Below the pieces are notes generated by a model. The model made no database searches. It saw only the letters and a list, made by a program, of their open reading frames with translations, and was not told where the DNA came from. From Clostridiales bacterium (GTDB taxonomy: Bacteria; Bacillota; Clostridia; Oscillospirales; CAG-272), in NCBI GenBank assembly GCA_012841635.1, contig DUUJ01000018.1:1-42520 (forward strand): a stretch of DNA of 42,520 nucleotides, given 5' to 3'. Shown piece by piece: positions 16,093 through 23,532 of this stretch. The position numbers and the translations under genes were made by a program. The number at the start of each line of letters is the position of its first letter. Position 1 is the stretch's first letter.

Positions 16093-17229
16093 ATGCGCCG
16101 ATCGTCAAGAAAATTCGATTACTCACTTGACACAGTTCTCGGCAGACTGCCGGATCCCTTCGTCATGGACAGCGGGCGGAGAGCCGCATCCGTTTCTGAC
16201 TGGGAAAAACGGCGGCAGGAAATAATCAATACCGCCGTAAAGATCGAATACGGAGAGCTGCCGCCGCAGCCGGAACGTTTCGCCGTCTGGAGAATATATA
16301 TGTCTGACGACAGGCAGCGTGAAGTTTACAGAATTATCTGCGGCAGAAAAGACAGGGGTTTTGTTTTTTCACTGAAATTCTACCGTCCGGCGGCTCCGGC
16401 CTGCGGTATTCTCTTCCCGACGATTGTTTGCGGAGACGACATTCCCGGAGTCATGTCGGAGGAAATAATTTCGCATATCGTCCGCAGAGGATTTATTCTC
16501 GCGCTGTTCAGCCGCGCCGATATTTTCCCCGACATTTCCGGAATCCCCTCCGATTCCGGCGTTCTGCGCGCCTACCACGATATCCCGATGAGCGCGGTGG
16601 GGGCATGGGCGTGGGGTTATATGCGGGCAATCGACGCCATATATCAAATCGAAGGCGTAGACACCGACAAAATAATCGTTACCGGCACCGGAAACAGCGG
16701 CAAAGCCGCGCTTCTTGCCGGCGCTCTCGACAGCCGCGCCGCTATAACTGCCCCCAACGGAAGCGGCAACCACGGTACCGGCTGCTGGCGCTACAAAATG
16801 AGGGAATACGACGAGCACGGAGTTTTGCGCGAATCGCCGGATATTGCCTCAATACTTCTGCACCATCCGGATCACCTTGGCCCCGAGCTTGCGAAATATT
16901 CCGGGCATGAGGATGCGCTGCCGTACGACATGCACTTCTTCAAAGCGCTGGTCGCGCCGCGCTGCTTCTGCGAAACGGAATCATACGGATACATCGAATC
17001 CAACCCGAAAGGAAGCTATCAGACATACCTTGCCGCGCGCCGGGTGTATGATTTTTTGGATGCTCCCGGCCGCATCGCCGCAATTTACCGTGAAGGCGGC
17101 GAGGGACTGCGCCTTTCCGACGTAAAGGCGCTGCTTCGCTTCTCCGAGCGGCAGTTCAACTCTCTGCCGCTTCTTGCCGCGTATCGCCGGGACGTATACC
17201 CGGATATGCCGCGGATATTCGACTTTTAA
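16093..17229 (+). CDS. CE15-like alpha/beta hydrolase (glucuronoyl esterase-like), probably degenerate
   Basis: 378 residues with no signal peptide. The alpha/beta-hydrolase core resembles the glucuronoyl esterase (CE15) group: nucleophile elbow GTGNSGKAA with Ser202, then NGSGNHGTGCWRYK as in the family GGAGG..CWR segment, and NPKGSYQTYLAARRVY as in the substrate-side helix. The family ending normally holds a catalytic His in a GGH motif; here the aligned stretch is YREGGEGLRLSDV with Glu337 in its place (codon GAG at 17101-17103). The enzyme may be inactive or use another residue. The ATG at 16093 has AGGGG upstream. A secreted role is unlikely without a signal peptide. The family call is from motif memory. 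Confidence 0.7.
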   Translation: MRRSSRKFDYSLDTVLGRLPDPFVMDSGRRAASVSDWEKRRQEIINTAVKIEYGELPPQPERFAVWRIYMSDDRQREVYRIICGRKDRGFVFSLKFYRPAAPACGILFPTIVCGDDIPGVMSEEIISHIVRRGFILALFSRADIFPDISGIPSDSGVLRAYHDIPMSAVGAWAWGYMRAIDAIYQIEGVDTDKIIVTGTGNSGKAALLAGALDSRAAITAPNGSGNHGTGCWRYKMREYDEHGVLRESPDIASILLHHPDHLGPELAKYSGHEDALPYDMHFFKALVAPRCFCETESYGYIESNPKGSYQTYLAARRVYDFLDAPGRIAAIYREGGEGLRLSDVKALLRFSERQFNSLPLLAAYRRDVYPDMPRIFDF

Positions 17230-17261
17230 TTCCCGCCCCGGTCTGCCAACGGCGGGGCTCT

Positions 17262-17285
17262 GCCGTCCTTCGGGTCGGCTTTTTT
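17262..17285 (+). terminator. Intrinsic terminator after the CE15-like gene
   Basis: GCCG-t-CC-TTCG-GG-t-CGGC (17262-17279) is followed by six T. A second GC-rich hairpin lies just before it (CGCCCCG with CGGGGC). Confidence 0.85.
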
Positions 17286-17329
17286 ATCTTACGATTCAAT
17301 TCGCAAGGCAATTATTAATAAATTAGCTA

Positions 17330-17358
17330 TTGAGATTTTCTCTCTGATGTAGTATAAT
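17330..17358 (+). promoter_or_regulatory. Promoter of the NYN-domain gene
   Basis: TTGAGA at 17330-17335 and TATAAT at 17353-17358 are 17 bases apart. The predicted leader is about 195 bases, by far the longest in the window. Confidence 0.85.
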
Positions 17359-17364
17359 TAATTG

Positions 17365-17441
17365 GGAAGGCATTTGTCGTTTTTTGCCGGCTCTTTACGG
17401 GAGGCGCAAATTCCCCGTATTATTTTATTTTTTTATTTTTT
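17365..17441 (+). ncRNA. Leader segment ending in a terminator-like hairpin, possible short RNA
   Basis: From the predicted start (about 17365), a stretch of about 55 bases leads to a hairpin (TACGGG 17396-17401 with CCCGTA 17414-17419) followed by a long T-rich tract to 17441. This could be a premature terminator that releases a short RNA, or the first module of a regulated leader. No Rfam family was recognised. Confidence 0.4.
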
Positions 17442-17442
17442 C

Positions 17443-17536
17443 GCGGCATAAAGCCGCAAACTGCATTTCCGGCATAAGCCGCGAAATGCGCCACAACGCC
17501 TGACGCGCCGTCGGGATACTGACACGGCGCTTTTTT
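17443..17536 (+). promoter_or_regulatory. Structured leader with attenuator-like terminator ahead of the NYN-domain gene
   Basis: Three hairpins in a row: GCGGC-ATAAA-GCCGC (17443-17457); a strong GCATTTC-CGGC-ATAA-GCCG-c-GAAATGC (17463-17489); and GCGCCGT (17505-17511) with ACGGCGC (17524-17530) followed by six T. The last is an intrinsic terminator ending 23 bases before the start codon. The first two share GGCATAA and GCCGC segments, so they could pair alternately. An extended ribosome site, GAGGTGATC, follows directly. Confidence 0.6.
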
Positions 17537-17559
17537 AAAAGAGGTGATCATCAAAGTAC

Positions 17560-19389
17560 ATGTTTTGGGATCTTTTTTTCAGAAAATCCGCAAAATCGAA
17601 GGAAGAAGGGCGGCTGAAGCCCCGCGCCGTCGCCTTCGTTGACTACGAGCACTGGTATATAGCGCTCGACAATCTTTACGGTATCCGGCCGGATATCAAG
17701 GGCTGGCGCGACGAGCTGGCGCAAAAGTATGACCTGAGCGAAATAATCATCTTCGCTGATTTTTCAAATCCTTCGCTCCGCTCGGAAATAAGCCGCATCC
17801 GCGAAGTGACGAACATCATCATCGAAACGCAGAACAGCTCGCCGACTTACGCCAAGGATTTTACCGACTTCATAATGCTCGACCACATTTATCAGAAGAC
17901 GGTAAGCTCGCCGGATATCGACGTTTACATCATTTTCACCGGCGACGGCCACTTTTCTTCGGCGGTCAGCTTCATTATGAATCGTCTGAACAAGCCGGTG
18001 GTTATTTACGGGGTGCGGAACTCCCTTTCAAATCAGCTCCGCAACACCGCAAGCGAGGTGTATGAAATTCCCGCCGTCGCTCCCGCCGTCCGCCGTGGCT
18101 TTTTCGGAAAAGGCGAGCGTTCAAAGGAGAAACCGCACCCGAGCCGGAACCGGCCGGGCGGCTCTTCCGGAAGCAAGGCAAAAGCCGAGAAATTTAAGGT
18201 AGACAAGGAAAAAACCGAGAAAGCCAAGCTCGAGCGTCAAAGCGGCAAAAAATCCGGGGCCGATAAGGTCAAGCCGGAACCGGCAAAACCGGATAAGGCA
18301 GCCGCCGAACCGGCAAAATCGGCGCCGGCCAAAGCCGAAAAGGAAAACTCCAAAAAAACAAAGGCAAAACAGACAAAGGCGGAAAAAAACAAGGCCAAAA
18401 AAGGCAAGGCGGAAGCTGCCGATGCCGAAAAAGCGAAAGCCGAGCAGTTAAAGGCAGAACAATCGAAGGCGGATAAAGCCAAAGCCGAAAAAGCAAAGGC
18501 GGAAGCTGCTGCCGCGGATAAAGCCAAAGGCAACAACTCCGGCGCGGAAAAGTCGGGGGCAAAAAAGCAAAACGGCGGGCAAGCCAAGCCGGAACCGGCA
18601 AAAACCGAGCCGGACAAGCAGGGGACCGGAAAACAGGACTCCGTGAAAAAGGAACCTGCAAAACAGCAGCCTGTGAAGCAGGAGCCTGTGAAACAGGAGC
18701 CGGCAAAGCAGGAGATGCCGACAGAAACCGCTCGTCCTTCGAGAACAAAACCGAGCCGGACCGACATGGTCGACCGGATAATCGAAAAGCTGGCAAAGGA
18801 AAAAGAAGCGGCGGAAACCGCCGCAGCGACACCCGAACCCGCTCCGGCAGCTGCAGCCGGCGCCGTGGTAAGCGCCGACGCCGTATCCGTTTCGGGAGCG
18901 GCGGCATCCTGGGCTCAAATGCCTGCAAAGCAGGAAAACAACGGTAAGCGGCAGAAGAAAGAAAAGTCTTCCGACAAGGCGGAATCTGTGCCGGAAAACG
19001 CGGCCGCCGAAAAGCCGGCTGCGGAAAGCGCTTCAAACGGACAGAATAACGGCAGCAAAAAGCCGAAACAAAAGGCAAATAAATCGAAAAAAGACGGCGC
19101 CGGCGAAACCGAAACCAAGGTTCCGGAGGACGGCGCGGCAGCCGAAAACGACACGGAATCAAAGGAAAAACGCGAAGAGCGGAAACCGCTGGAATTTGAA
19201 GTAATCGCCGCCAGGATATTCGCAAACCTGCGTTATCTCGACGAGGTGAACAAAACCCGCCAGCGCCCGGCTCAGCCGACTTTCCGCGGCACCGTCGACG
19301 CCGTCGCAAGGGTAAACCGGATGCCGAAATCAGCCGTAGCCGACACGCTTCGGCGGCTTATCGAAAAGGGCGTAATAACACAAAGTTAG
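17560..19389 (+). CDS. NYN-domain (PIN-like RNase fold) protein with long K/A/E-rich linker, ended by an in-frame amber codon
   Basis: 609 residues up to a TAG. Residues 20-180 form an NYN domain (LabA/DUF88 type): VDYEHWY, DFTDFIMLDHIY and TGDGHFSSA carry the expected acidic metal-binding residues, so a metal-dependent RNase is plausible. Residues about 187-540 are a low-complexity, Lys/Ala/Glu- then Pro-rich linker with KAEKAKAE-type units. Residues about 545-609 form a helical, winged-helix-like C-terminal domain (NLRYLDEVNK, RMPKSAVADTLRRLIEKG). The frame continues beyond the TAG for 39 codons with protein-like sequence to a TAA at 19507. The extended ribosome site GAGGTGATC decides the start. 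Its leader carries an attenuator-like terminator. Confidence 0.85.
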   Translation: MFWDLFFRKSAKSKEEGRLKPRAVAFVDYEHWYIALDNLYGIRPDIKGWRDELAQKYDLSEIIIFADFSNPSLRSEISRIREVTNIIIETQNSSPTYAKDFTDFIMLDHIYQKTVSSPDIDVYIIFTGDGHFSSAVSFIMNRLNKPVVIYGVRNSLSNQLRNTASEVYEIPAVAPAVRRGFFGKGERSKEKPHPSRNRPGGSSGSKAKAEKFKVDKEKTEKAKLERQSGKKSGADKVKPEPAKPDKAAAEPAKSAPAKAEKENSKKTKAKQTKAEKNKAKKGKAEAADAEKAKAEQLKAEQSKADKAKAEKAKAEAAAADKAKGNNSGAEKSGAKKQNGGQAKPEPAKTEPDKQGTGKQDSVKKEPAKQQPVKQEPVKQEPAKQEMPTETARPSRTKPSRTDMVDRIIEKLAKEKEAAETAAATPEPAPAAAAGAVVSADAVSVSGAAASWAQMPAKQENNGKRQKKEKSSDKAESVPENAAAEKPAAESASNGQNNGSKKPKQKANKSKKDGAGETETKVPEDGAAAENDTESKEKREERKPLEFEVIAARIFANLRYLDEVNKTRQRPAQPTFRGTVDAVARVNRMPKSAVADTLRRLIEKGVITQS

Positions 19390-19509
19390 CAGACCGTCGG
19401 CGGCAACCCGGATGTCAAGGTCATAACGGTAGACTGGGCGGCAGCCGAAAGCTACGAAGCCCCCAACCGTCCGGAACCTTCCGCGGCCGACGCCGAACGG
19501 ACCGGTTAA
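19390..19509 (+). other. In-frame coding extension beyond the amber codon of the NYN-domain gene
   Basis: After TAG (19387-19389) the same frame runs CAG ACC GTC ... to TAA at 19507-19509. It encodes 39 residues, including NPDVKVITVDWAAAES, which reads as the natural end of the winged-helix domain (a hydrophobic strand then a helix). Either the TAG is a recent nonsense change or base error, or it is read through. Confidence 0.65.
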
Positions 19510-19529
19510 TTGATTCCGCCTTTAATTTT

Positions 19530-19545
19530 CCGATATCGGTTTTTT
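19530..19545 (+). terminator. Weak terminator candidate after the NYN-domain gene
   Basis: The palindrome CCGATATCGG is followed by six T. The stem is only three base pairs with an ATAT loop, so it would be weak. It lies after the TAA at 19507, not after the TAG, which agrees with the longer frame being the real gene end. Confidence 0.35.
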
Positions 19546-19569
19546 AAAGCCTCCCGATAAAACGACAAA

Positions 19570-19600
19570 AGCTCCGCCTGGATATACCCTCGGCGGAGCT
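19570..19600. terminator. Nine-bp hairpin in the spacer before the corrinoid protein gene
   Basis: AGCTCCGCC (19570-19578) pairs perfectly with GGCGGAGCT (19592-19600). No T-run follows on the plus strand; on the minus strand TTTGTCGTTTT follows. It may help end the NYN transcript or block antisense reading. Confidence 0.45.
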
Positions 19601-19669
19601 GCTTACATACGAAGCAAATCGTTTTTTGCCAAAAATGTCAAAATATTCATAGAAATTCAGGCGAAGTTA

Positions 19670-19678
19670 TGTTACAAT
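19670..19678 (+). promoter_or_regulatory. Possible extended -10 promoter of the corrinoid protein gene
   Basis: TGTTACAAT (TGn plus TACAAT at 19673-19678) lies about 40 bases before the start codon. No good -35 was found at the expected distance. Confidence 0.4.
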
Positions 19679-19717
19679 ATTTAGTGTATACAACCGAAAA
19701 ACAAAGGAGAAACCAAT

Positions 19718-20359
19718 ATGGGAATACTTGAAGATATCAGCGCCGCCCTGCAGTCCGGCCGTTCGGCAAAGGTTAAGGAAAACGTGACCCTCGCGCTTGA
19801 ACAGGGCATAAAGCCGCAGACGATCCTTGAAGAAGGCCTTATCGCCGGAATGAATATAATCGGCGAGAAATTCAAGCACAACGAAGTCTTCGTTCCGGAA
19901 GTCCTCGTCGCCGCCCGCGCGATGAACGCGGGAACCGCCCTCCTTCGCCCGCATCTCGTAGCGGAAGGGGTGCAATCGAAAGGCGTAGTCATTATAGGCA
20001 CCGTCAAAGGTGACCTGCATGACATCGGCAAGAACCTCGTCAAAATGATGATCGAAGGCAAGGGCATGACCTGCGTCGACCTCGGAGTCGACGTCTCGCC
20101 GGAAGCTTATGTCGACGCTGCGATCGAGCACGACGCAAAAATCATCTGCTGTTCCGCTCTTCTGACCACCACCATGGTCGAGATGAAAAATGTCGTTGCC
20201 GAATGCAAAAAGCGCGGCATCCGCGACAAAGTCAAGATAATGATCGGCGGCGCGCCGATAACGCAGGCTTTCTGTGATGAAATAGGCGCCGACTGCTACA
20301 CCTCCGACGCCGCTTCCGCATCCGACGCCGCGCTCGCCATCTGCGAAGGCAGATTTTAA
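19718..20359 (+). CDS. Corrinoid (B12-binding) methyltransferase protein, MtbC/MttC-like
   Basis: 213 residues with the standard two-domain layout of methylamine/methanol corrinoid proteins: a helical cap domain (1-85) and a Rossmann-like B12 domain (from about 88). The motif DLHDIG at 99-104 provides the cobalt-ligating His101, and IGGAPITQAF near 175 is the usual second B12 contact. Such proteins shuttle a methyl group from a substrate-specific methyltransferase to a second transferase. None of those partners, nor a RamA-like activator, is in this window, so its substrate is unknown. A strong AAAGGAG precedes the ATG. It has a terminator of its own and appears monocistronic. Confidence 0.93.
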   Translation: MGILEDISAALQSGRSAKVKENVTLALEQGIKPQTILEEGLIAGMNIIGEKFKHNEVFVPEVLVAARAMNAGTALLRPHLVAEGVQSKGVVIIGTVKGDLHDIGKNLVKMMIEGKGMTCVDLGVDVSPEAYVDAAIEHDAKIICCSALLTTTMVEMKNVVAECKKRGIRDKVKIMIGGAPITQAFCDEIGADCYTSDAASASDAALAICEGRF

Positions 20360-20403
20360 GCAAAACGATTCGTCTGCGTCGACAATACAAGCAAATTAAA
20401 ACG

Positions 20404-20433
20404 AAAAGCCTCTGCTTCTCCGCAGGGGCTTTT
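20404..20433. terminator. Bidirectional terminator between the corrinoid and YhhN-like genes
   Basis: AAAAGCC-T-CTGC (20404-20415) pairs with GCAG-G-GGCTTTT (20422-20433). The A-run and T-run on either side let it work for both convergent genes. Confidence 0.8.
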
Positions 20434-20478
20434 GCGTATATAAAATCTTTGCTTAAAACTGAAGAAATCTCCGCCGGA

Positions 20479-21105
20479 TCACGCGCCTATAAGAAGCAGG
20501 ATCTGTCCTATCGGATACAGCCACCAGATGTATTTGTCGAATTCGCTGATTCCGCCCAGCCAGTTGAGACCGATGATGAAATCGGAGAGGAAGAAGGACA
20601 TTATGCCGACGGCGGATATCAGCCGCCACTTCCCTTCGGCAAAAGTGAAGGAAAATACCGCAAGCATGGTAAGACCGATCACCATGAGATAGATCATCCC
20701 GAGAATATAGGTAGGGATGTCGCGGTCGGGTCTTAAGATAAAGAGCGCGGTCATTATTACGAACGTCATCGTGCATATCCCGAGCCCATAGAAGGTGCCG
20801 TCGCCGAGGAAACGGTGTCCGCAGCGGTTCAGGAGTATCATGAACGCCCAGAAATACATGAGGTGTCCTATCATGAAAAGGACGGGGCCGGTAAAGCCGA
20901 AGCCGGTAAGCTCGGTCACCTTTGTATCTACGCCGTTCCAGTCCATCATGAAGATATCGCCGACAGAACAGATGAACATCGCTCCTGCCGCGACAAAGCG
21001 GTCGGATGTCCGGAATATCAGCGCCAGTACAAGCGCCAGCAGCGAAATAAGGCAGGTCAGCACAAAGGAGCCGGGCAAGCCGAACCATGCAAAATATTGA
21101 GACAA
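20479..21105 (-). CDS. YhhN-like (lysoplasmalogenase family) membrane protein
   Basis: 208 residues with about eight membrane segments. LICSVGDIFMM-like MFICSVGDIFMM (near 45), MIGHLMYFWAF (near 80) and SDFIIGLNW (near 175) are the conserved stretches of the YhhN/TMEM86 family, which includes lysoplasmalogenases that cleave the vinyl-ether bond of lysoplasmalogens. Plasmalogens occur in many anaerobic Clostridia, so that role fits, but it is unproven for most bacterial members. The start is TTG with GGGAGG six bases upstream. It follows the zinc-ribbon gene after 34 bases on the same strand and probably shares its promoter. Confidence 0.8.
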   Translation of the reverse strand: MSQYFAWFGLPGSFVLTCLISLLALVLALIFRTSDRFVAAGAMFICSVGDIFMMDWNGVDTKVTELTGFGFTGPVLFMIGHLMYFWAFMILLNRCGHRFLGDGTFYGLGICTMTFVIMTALFILRPDRDIPTYILGMIYLMVIGLTMLAVFSFTFAEGKWRLISAVGIMSFFLSDFIIGLNWLGGISEFDKYIWWLYPIGQILLLIGA

Positions 21106-21139
21106 TTTAAACCTCCCGAGTCAACAGCAAATCACAGAA

Positions 21140-21787
21140 CTAAAAACTGCCTCCGAACTCGCTCATGATGCCGGCAAAAGCGGCGGCAAAAACAACGCTC
21201 GAAATAATGCTCAGAACAACTGCGATAAGCGTCCAGATAAGCATTGCGCGGGCGAGATTTTTGCGGTTGATATTGGTTTCGTTAGAGAACGCCCAGACAA
21301 GCAGCATGATAAATCCGACCAGGGGTATCATGGAGATAAGGAAGAAAAGGATATACTGTCCCACCGTCATCGGAGCGTTAAGTTCGTTCATGCCGCCCGG
21401 AATTCCGCCGGGAACGCCGCCCGAAGCGTATATGCCCGGCTGCTGAGGCTGAGGATAGCCGTACTGTCCGCCGGGATTCGGATTCTGATACTGATTCTGG
21501 CCGGGGCTGCCGTATTGGTTCCCCTGCCGATACTGAGCGCCGGCGGGAGCGGCGGGCGGGACATATCCCTGCGGCTGAGTCATCGGCTGACGCTGTGCCT
21601 GCGGCTGAGGCGGTATCGGCTGTTGTTGGGCAGGCTGCTGCTGAGGGGGCGCCGCGGGCGTCACCTGGGGCTGCGCCTGGGGCTGCGCCGAAGGCGCCGG
21701 TTTTTCGTCTTTTGGAAGTCTTTGACCGCAATCGACGCAGAAAACCGCATCATCTGCCATATTTTGTCCGCAATTCGGGCATTTCAT
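21140..21787 (-). CDS. Zinc-ribbon membrane protein with Pro/Gln-rich linker
   Basis: 215 residues. The N-terminal zinc ribbon has cysteines 3, 6, 17 and 20 (CPNC...CVDC). Residues about 28-130 are a disordered Pro/Gln/Gly-rich linker. Two membrane segments follow (FLISMIPLVGFIMLLVWAF near 155 and a second to residue 207). Similar proteins are common in Firmicutes and have no assigned function; a membrane-linked regulatory or scaffold role is a guess. It ends in TAG, and the frame beyond has no coherent coding, so TAG is a true stop here. Its own promoter is at 21841-21869. Confidence 0.85.
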   Translation of the reverse strand: MKCPNCGQNMADDAVFCVDCGQRLPKDEKPAPSAQPQAQPQVTPAAPPQQQPAQQQPIPPQPQAQRQPMTQPQGYVPPAAPAGAQYRQGNQYGSPGQNQYQNPNPGGQYGYPQPQQPGIYASGGVPGGIPGGMNELNAPMTVGQYILFFLISMIPLVGFIMLLVWAFSNETNINRKNLARAMLIWTLIAVVLSIISSVVFAAAFAGIMSEFGGSF

Positions 21788-21840
21788 GTAAATATACCTC
21801 CGTTTTTTTATCTTTGGTTAAATAATTTCATTATGATATA

Positions 21841-21869
21841 ATTATACCAAAAACCCGATGAGATTTCAA
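21841..21869 (-). promoter_or_regulatory. Promoter of the zinc-ribbon/YhhN-like operon
   Basis: On the minus strand TTGAAA (21869-21864) and TATAAT (21846-21841) are 17 bases apart. Confidence 0.8.
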
Positions 21870-21927
21870 TAATTTCGGAAAATTAAATCCGCTTCGCTTC
21901 TGCGGCTCAAAATTCACGTCAAGGCTG

Positions 21928-21956
21928 TTGCAATAAAGAGCCGGATATGATATAAT
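21928..21956 (+). promoter_or_regulatory. Promoter of the rbfA gene train
   Basis: TTGCAA at 21928-21933 and TATAAT at 21951-21956 are 17 bases apart with TGA before the -10. It is the only clear promoter found for the genes up to 36148. The leader is about 100 bases and holds nothing recognisable. Confidence 0.8.
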
Positions 21957-22060
21957 TAATCATGCTTGTTTAAATAATTTGAAGGCTGCGGCGACGGACG
22001 CCCGGCGCGGTATCCGGCAAAAAAAATAAAGGAGAACCCGAGAGGGCATTTGAATATAAA

Positions 22061-22468
22061 ATGGCAAAATACAGAATCGGACGAATAAACGACGAAATGG
22101 CGCGGCAGCTTGCCGTCATTTTTCGAAACATACGCGATCCGCGGCTCGACTCCTGTCTCGTTTCGGTGACGGCGGTCGACACAAAACCGGATTTGCGGTT
22201 TGCAAAGATATATTATTCGGTGATAAATTACGACAAGACGCTTACCGACGAGGAAAAAGACAAGCAGGTGCAGGAGGCGCTGGAATCCTCCTCCGGTTTT
22301 GTCCGCTCGGAGCTTGCCCGGCTTATCAACCTTCGGCTGACGCCGGAGCTGACCTTCGTCCGCGACGCATCGATGACCCGCGGTGCCGAGATATCGGCGG
22401 TCCTGAAGCGAATCGAACGGGAAGAAGCCAACCGCGCGGAACCGGCCGAGGAAGACGCCGATGAATGA
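22061..22468 (+). CDS. rbfA: Ribosome-binding factor A
   Basis: 135 residues, normal for the family. RbfA binds the 30S subunit and assists maturation of the 16S rRNA 5' end. Visible are the RINDEMARQL opening (RvneelqReL type), IRDPRLDSCLVSVTAVD, the KH-like core with FAKIYYSV, and LRLTPELTFVRDAS, the family signature near the end. The acidic tail is ordinary. rbfA-nrnA-truB is a widely conserved order in Firmicutes. Its stop overlaps the next start by eight bases. infB and nusA, usual upstream neighbours, are absent; it has its own promoter instead. Confidence 0.96.
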   Translation: MAKYRIGRINDEMARQLAVIFRNIRDPRLDSCLVSVTAVDTKPDLRFAKIYYSVINYDKTLTDEEKDKQVQEALESSSGFVRSELARLINLRLTPELTFVRDASMTRGAEISAVLKRIEREEANRAEPAEEDADE

Positions 22469-23531
22469 GCCGATCGATATAACTCTCGATGCCGCCCGAA
22501 GGATGTTCGAAGCGGCGAAGCGGATAGTGGTTCTGACGCATGAGCGCCCGGACGCCGACTGCCTCGGAGCCGGAGCGGCGCTGGTTCTGGCAGGGCGCAA
22601 GCTCGGCAAAAAGGCATTCGCCCTAAACCCCGACGAGATCCCCGACCGGCTGAAGCCGGCAGCCGGATTTTCCGGCGAAAACGATGAGCAGAAAGACGGC
22701 CGCCTGCCTGTTTATATCACCGGAGAACCCGCCGAAAGCATCGCCGACGCGGTGAGCTGCTTCAACCCGGACCTGATAATCGCCGCAGACACCGCCGAGT
22801 TGTCGCTTTTGGGCGATTACGCCCCCGTTTTTTCCGGCTGTGTCGGGCTTAAGATCGACCACCATCCTCCGCGCGACAATTTCGGCGCTTTTAACTGCGT
22901 CGACGATACCGTTTCCTCCTGCTGCGAGATAATATTCCGGATGCTTCACCCGCTCGGAGTGATCGATAAAGAAATCGCGGCGGCGCTTTACGCCGGGATT
23001 ATAGCCGACTCGGGCAATTTCAAATACCCGGCGGTGACGGCGGATACCCATCTTGCCGCCGCGGCTCTTATCGAAACGGGGATAAGCCATTCGGATATAA
23101 GCGAGCGGATGTTCGGGAAGCGGACGGAGAAGGACCTCGCCGGTCTGCGCGTCGCGCTCGACACCCTTGAGCGCTTTTCCTGCCCCCGCCGCGACGGAAA
23201 AGAGATCGGCTGCGCTTCGATTTTCATCTCAAACGCCGACAAGGAAAAATACTCCCTCGACGACGCCGACTTAAGCGGGCTCCACAGTTTTGCCCGCGAT
23301 ATCGAAGGCGTCGATGTCGGGGTGACGATAAAGCAGATGACCGATGAGCCGACGAAGTTCAAGCTGTCCTTCCGCTCGTCAAAGACCAACGTCTCGCTTA
23401 TCTGCGAGCAGCTCGGCGGCGGGGGACACGCCCGCGCATCCGGCGGCGCCGTCGAAGCGGAAAGCCCCGAAGAAGCGAAGCGCCTGATTCGGGAAGCGAT
23501 AGAGCGGTACGGCGAGCCGATAATTGATTAA
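22461..23531 (+). CDS. nrnA: DHH-family bifunctional oligoribonuclease/PAP phosphatase
   Basis: 356 residues. NrnA degrades short RNA oligomers to mononucleotides and dephosphorylates pAp. Motifs: HERPDADCLGAG near residue 30, AADTAE near 108, the DHH box KIDHHPPRDNFG near 133, GIIADSGNF near 180 and the DHHA1 GGGGHARASGG near 320. GAGGAAG precedes the ATG, which overlaps the end of rbfA, so the two are translationally coupled. All metal-binding residues of the family appear present. Confidence 0.93.
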   Translation: MNEPIDITLDAARRMFEAAKRIVVLTHERPDADCLGAGAALVLAGRKLGKKAFALNPDEIPDRLKPAAGFSGENDEQKDGRLPVYITGEPAESIADAVSCFNPDLIIAADTAELSLLGDYAPVFSGCVGLKIDHHPPRDNFGAFNCVDDTVSSCCEIIFRMLHPLGVIDKEIAAALYAGIIADSGNFKYPAVTADTHLAAAALIETGISHSDISERMFGKRTEKDLAGLRVALDTLERFSCPRRDGKEIGCASIFISNADKEKYSLDDADLSGLHSFARDIEGVDVGVTIKQMTDEPTKFKLSFRSSKTNVSLICEQLGGGGHARASGGAVEAESPEEAKRLIREAIERYGEPIID

Positions 23532-23532
23532 A

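Noticed and set aside
17560-19509. Pyrrolysine or general amber recoding as explanation of the TAG in the NYN gene
   Set aside because: Two other genes in the window (the zinc-ribbon protein and the response regulator) end in TAG at their natural ends, and no pyl gene is present. It remains only a remote option.
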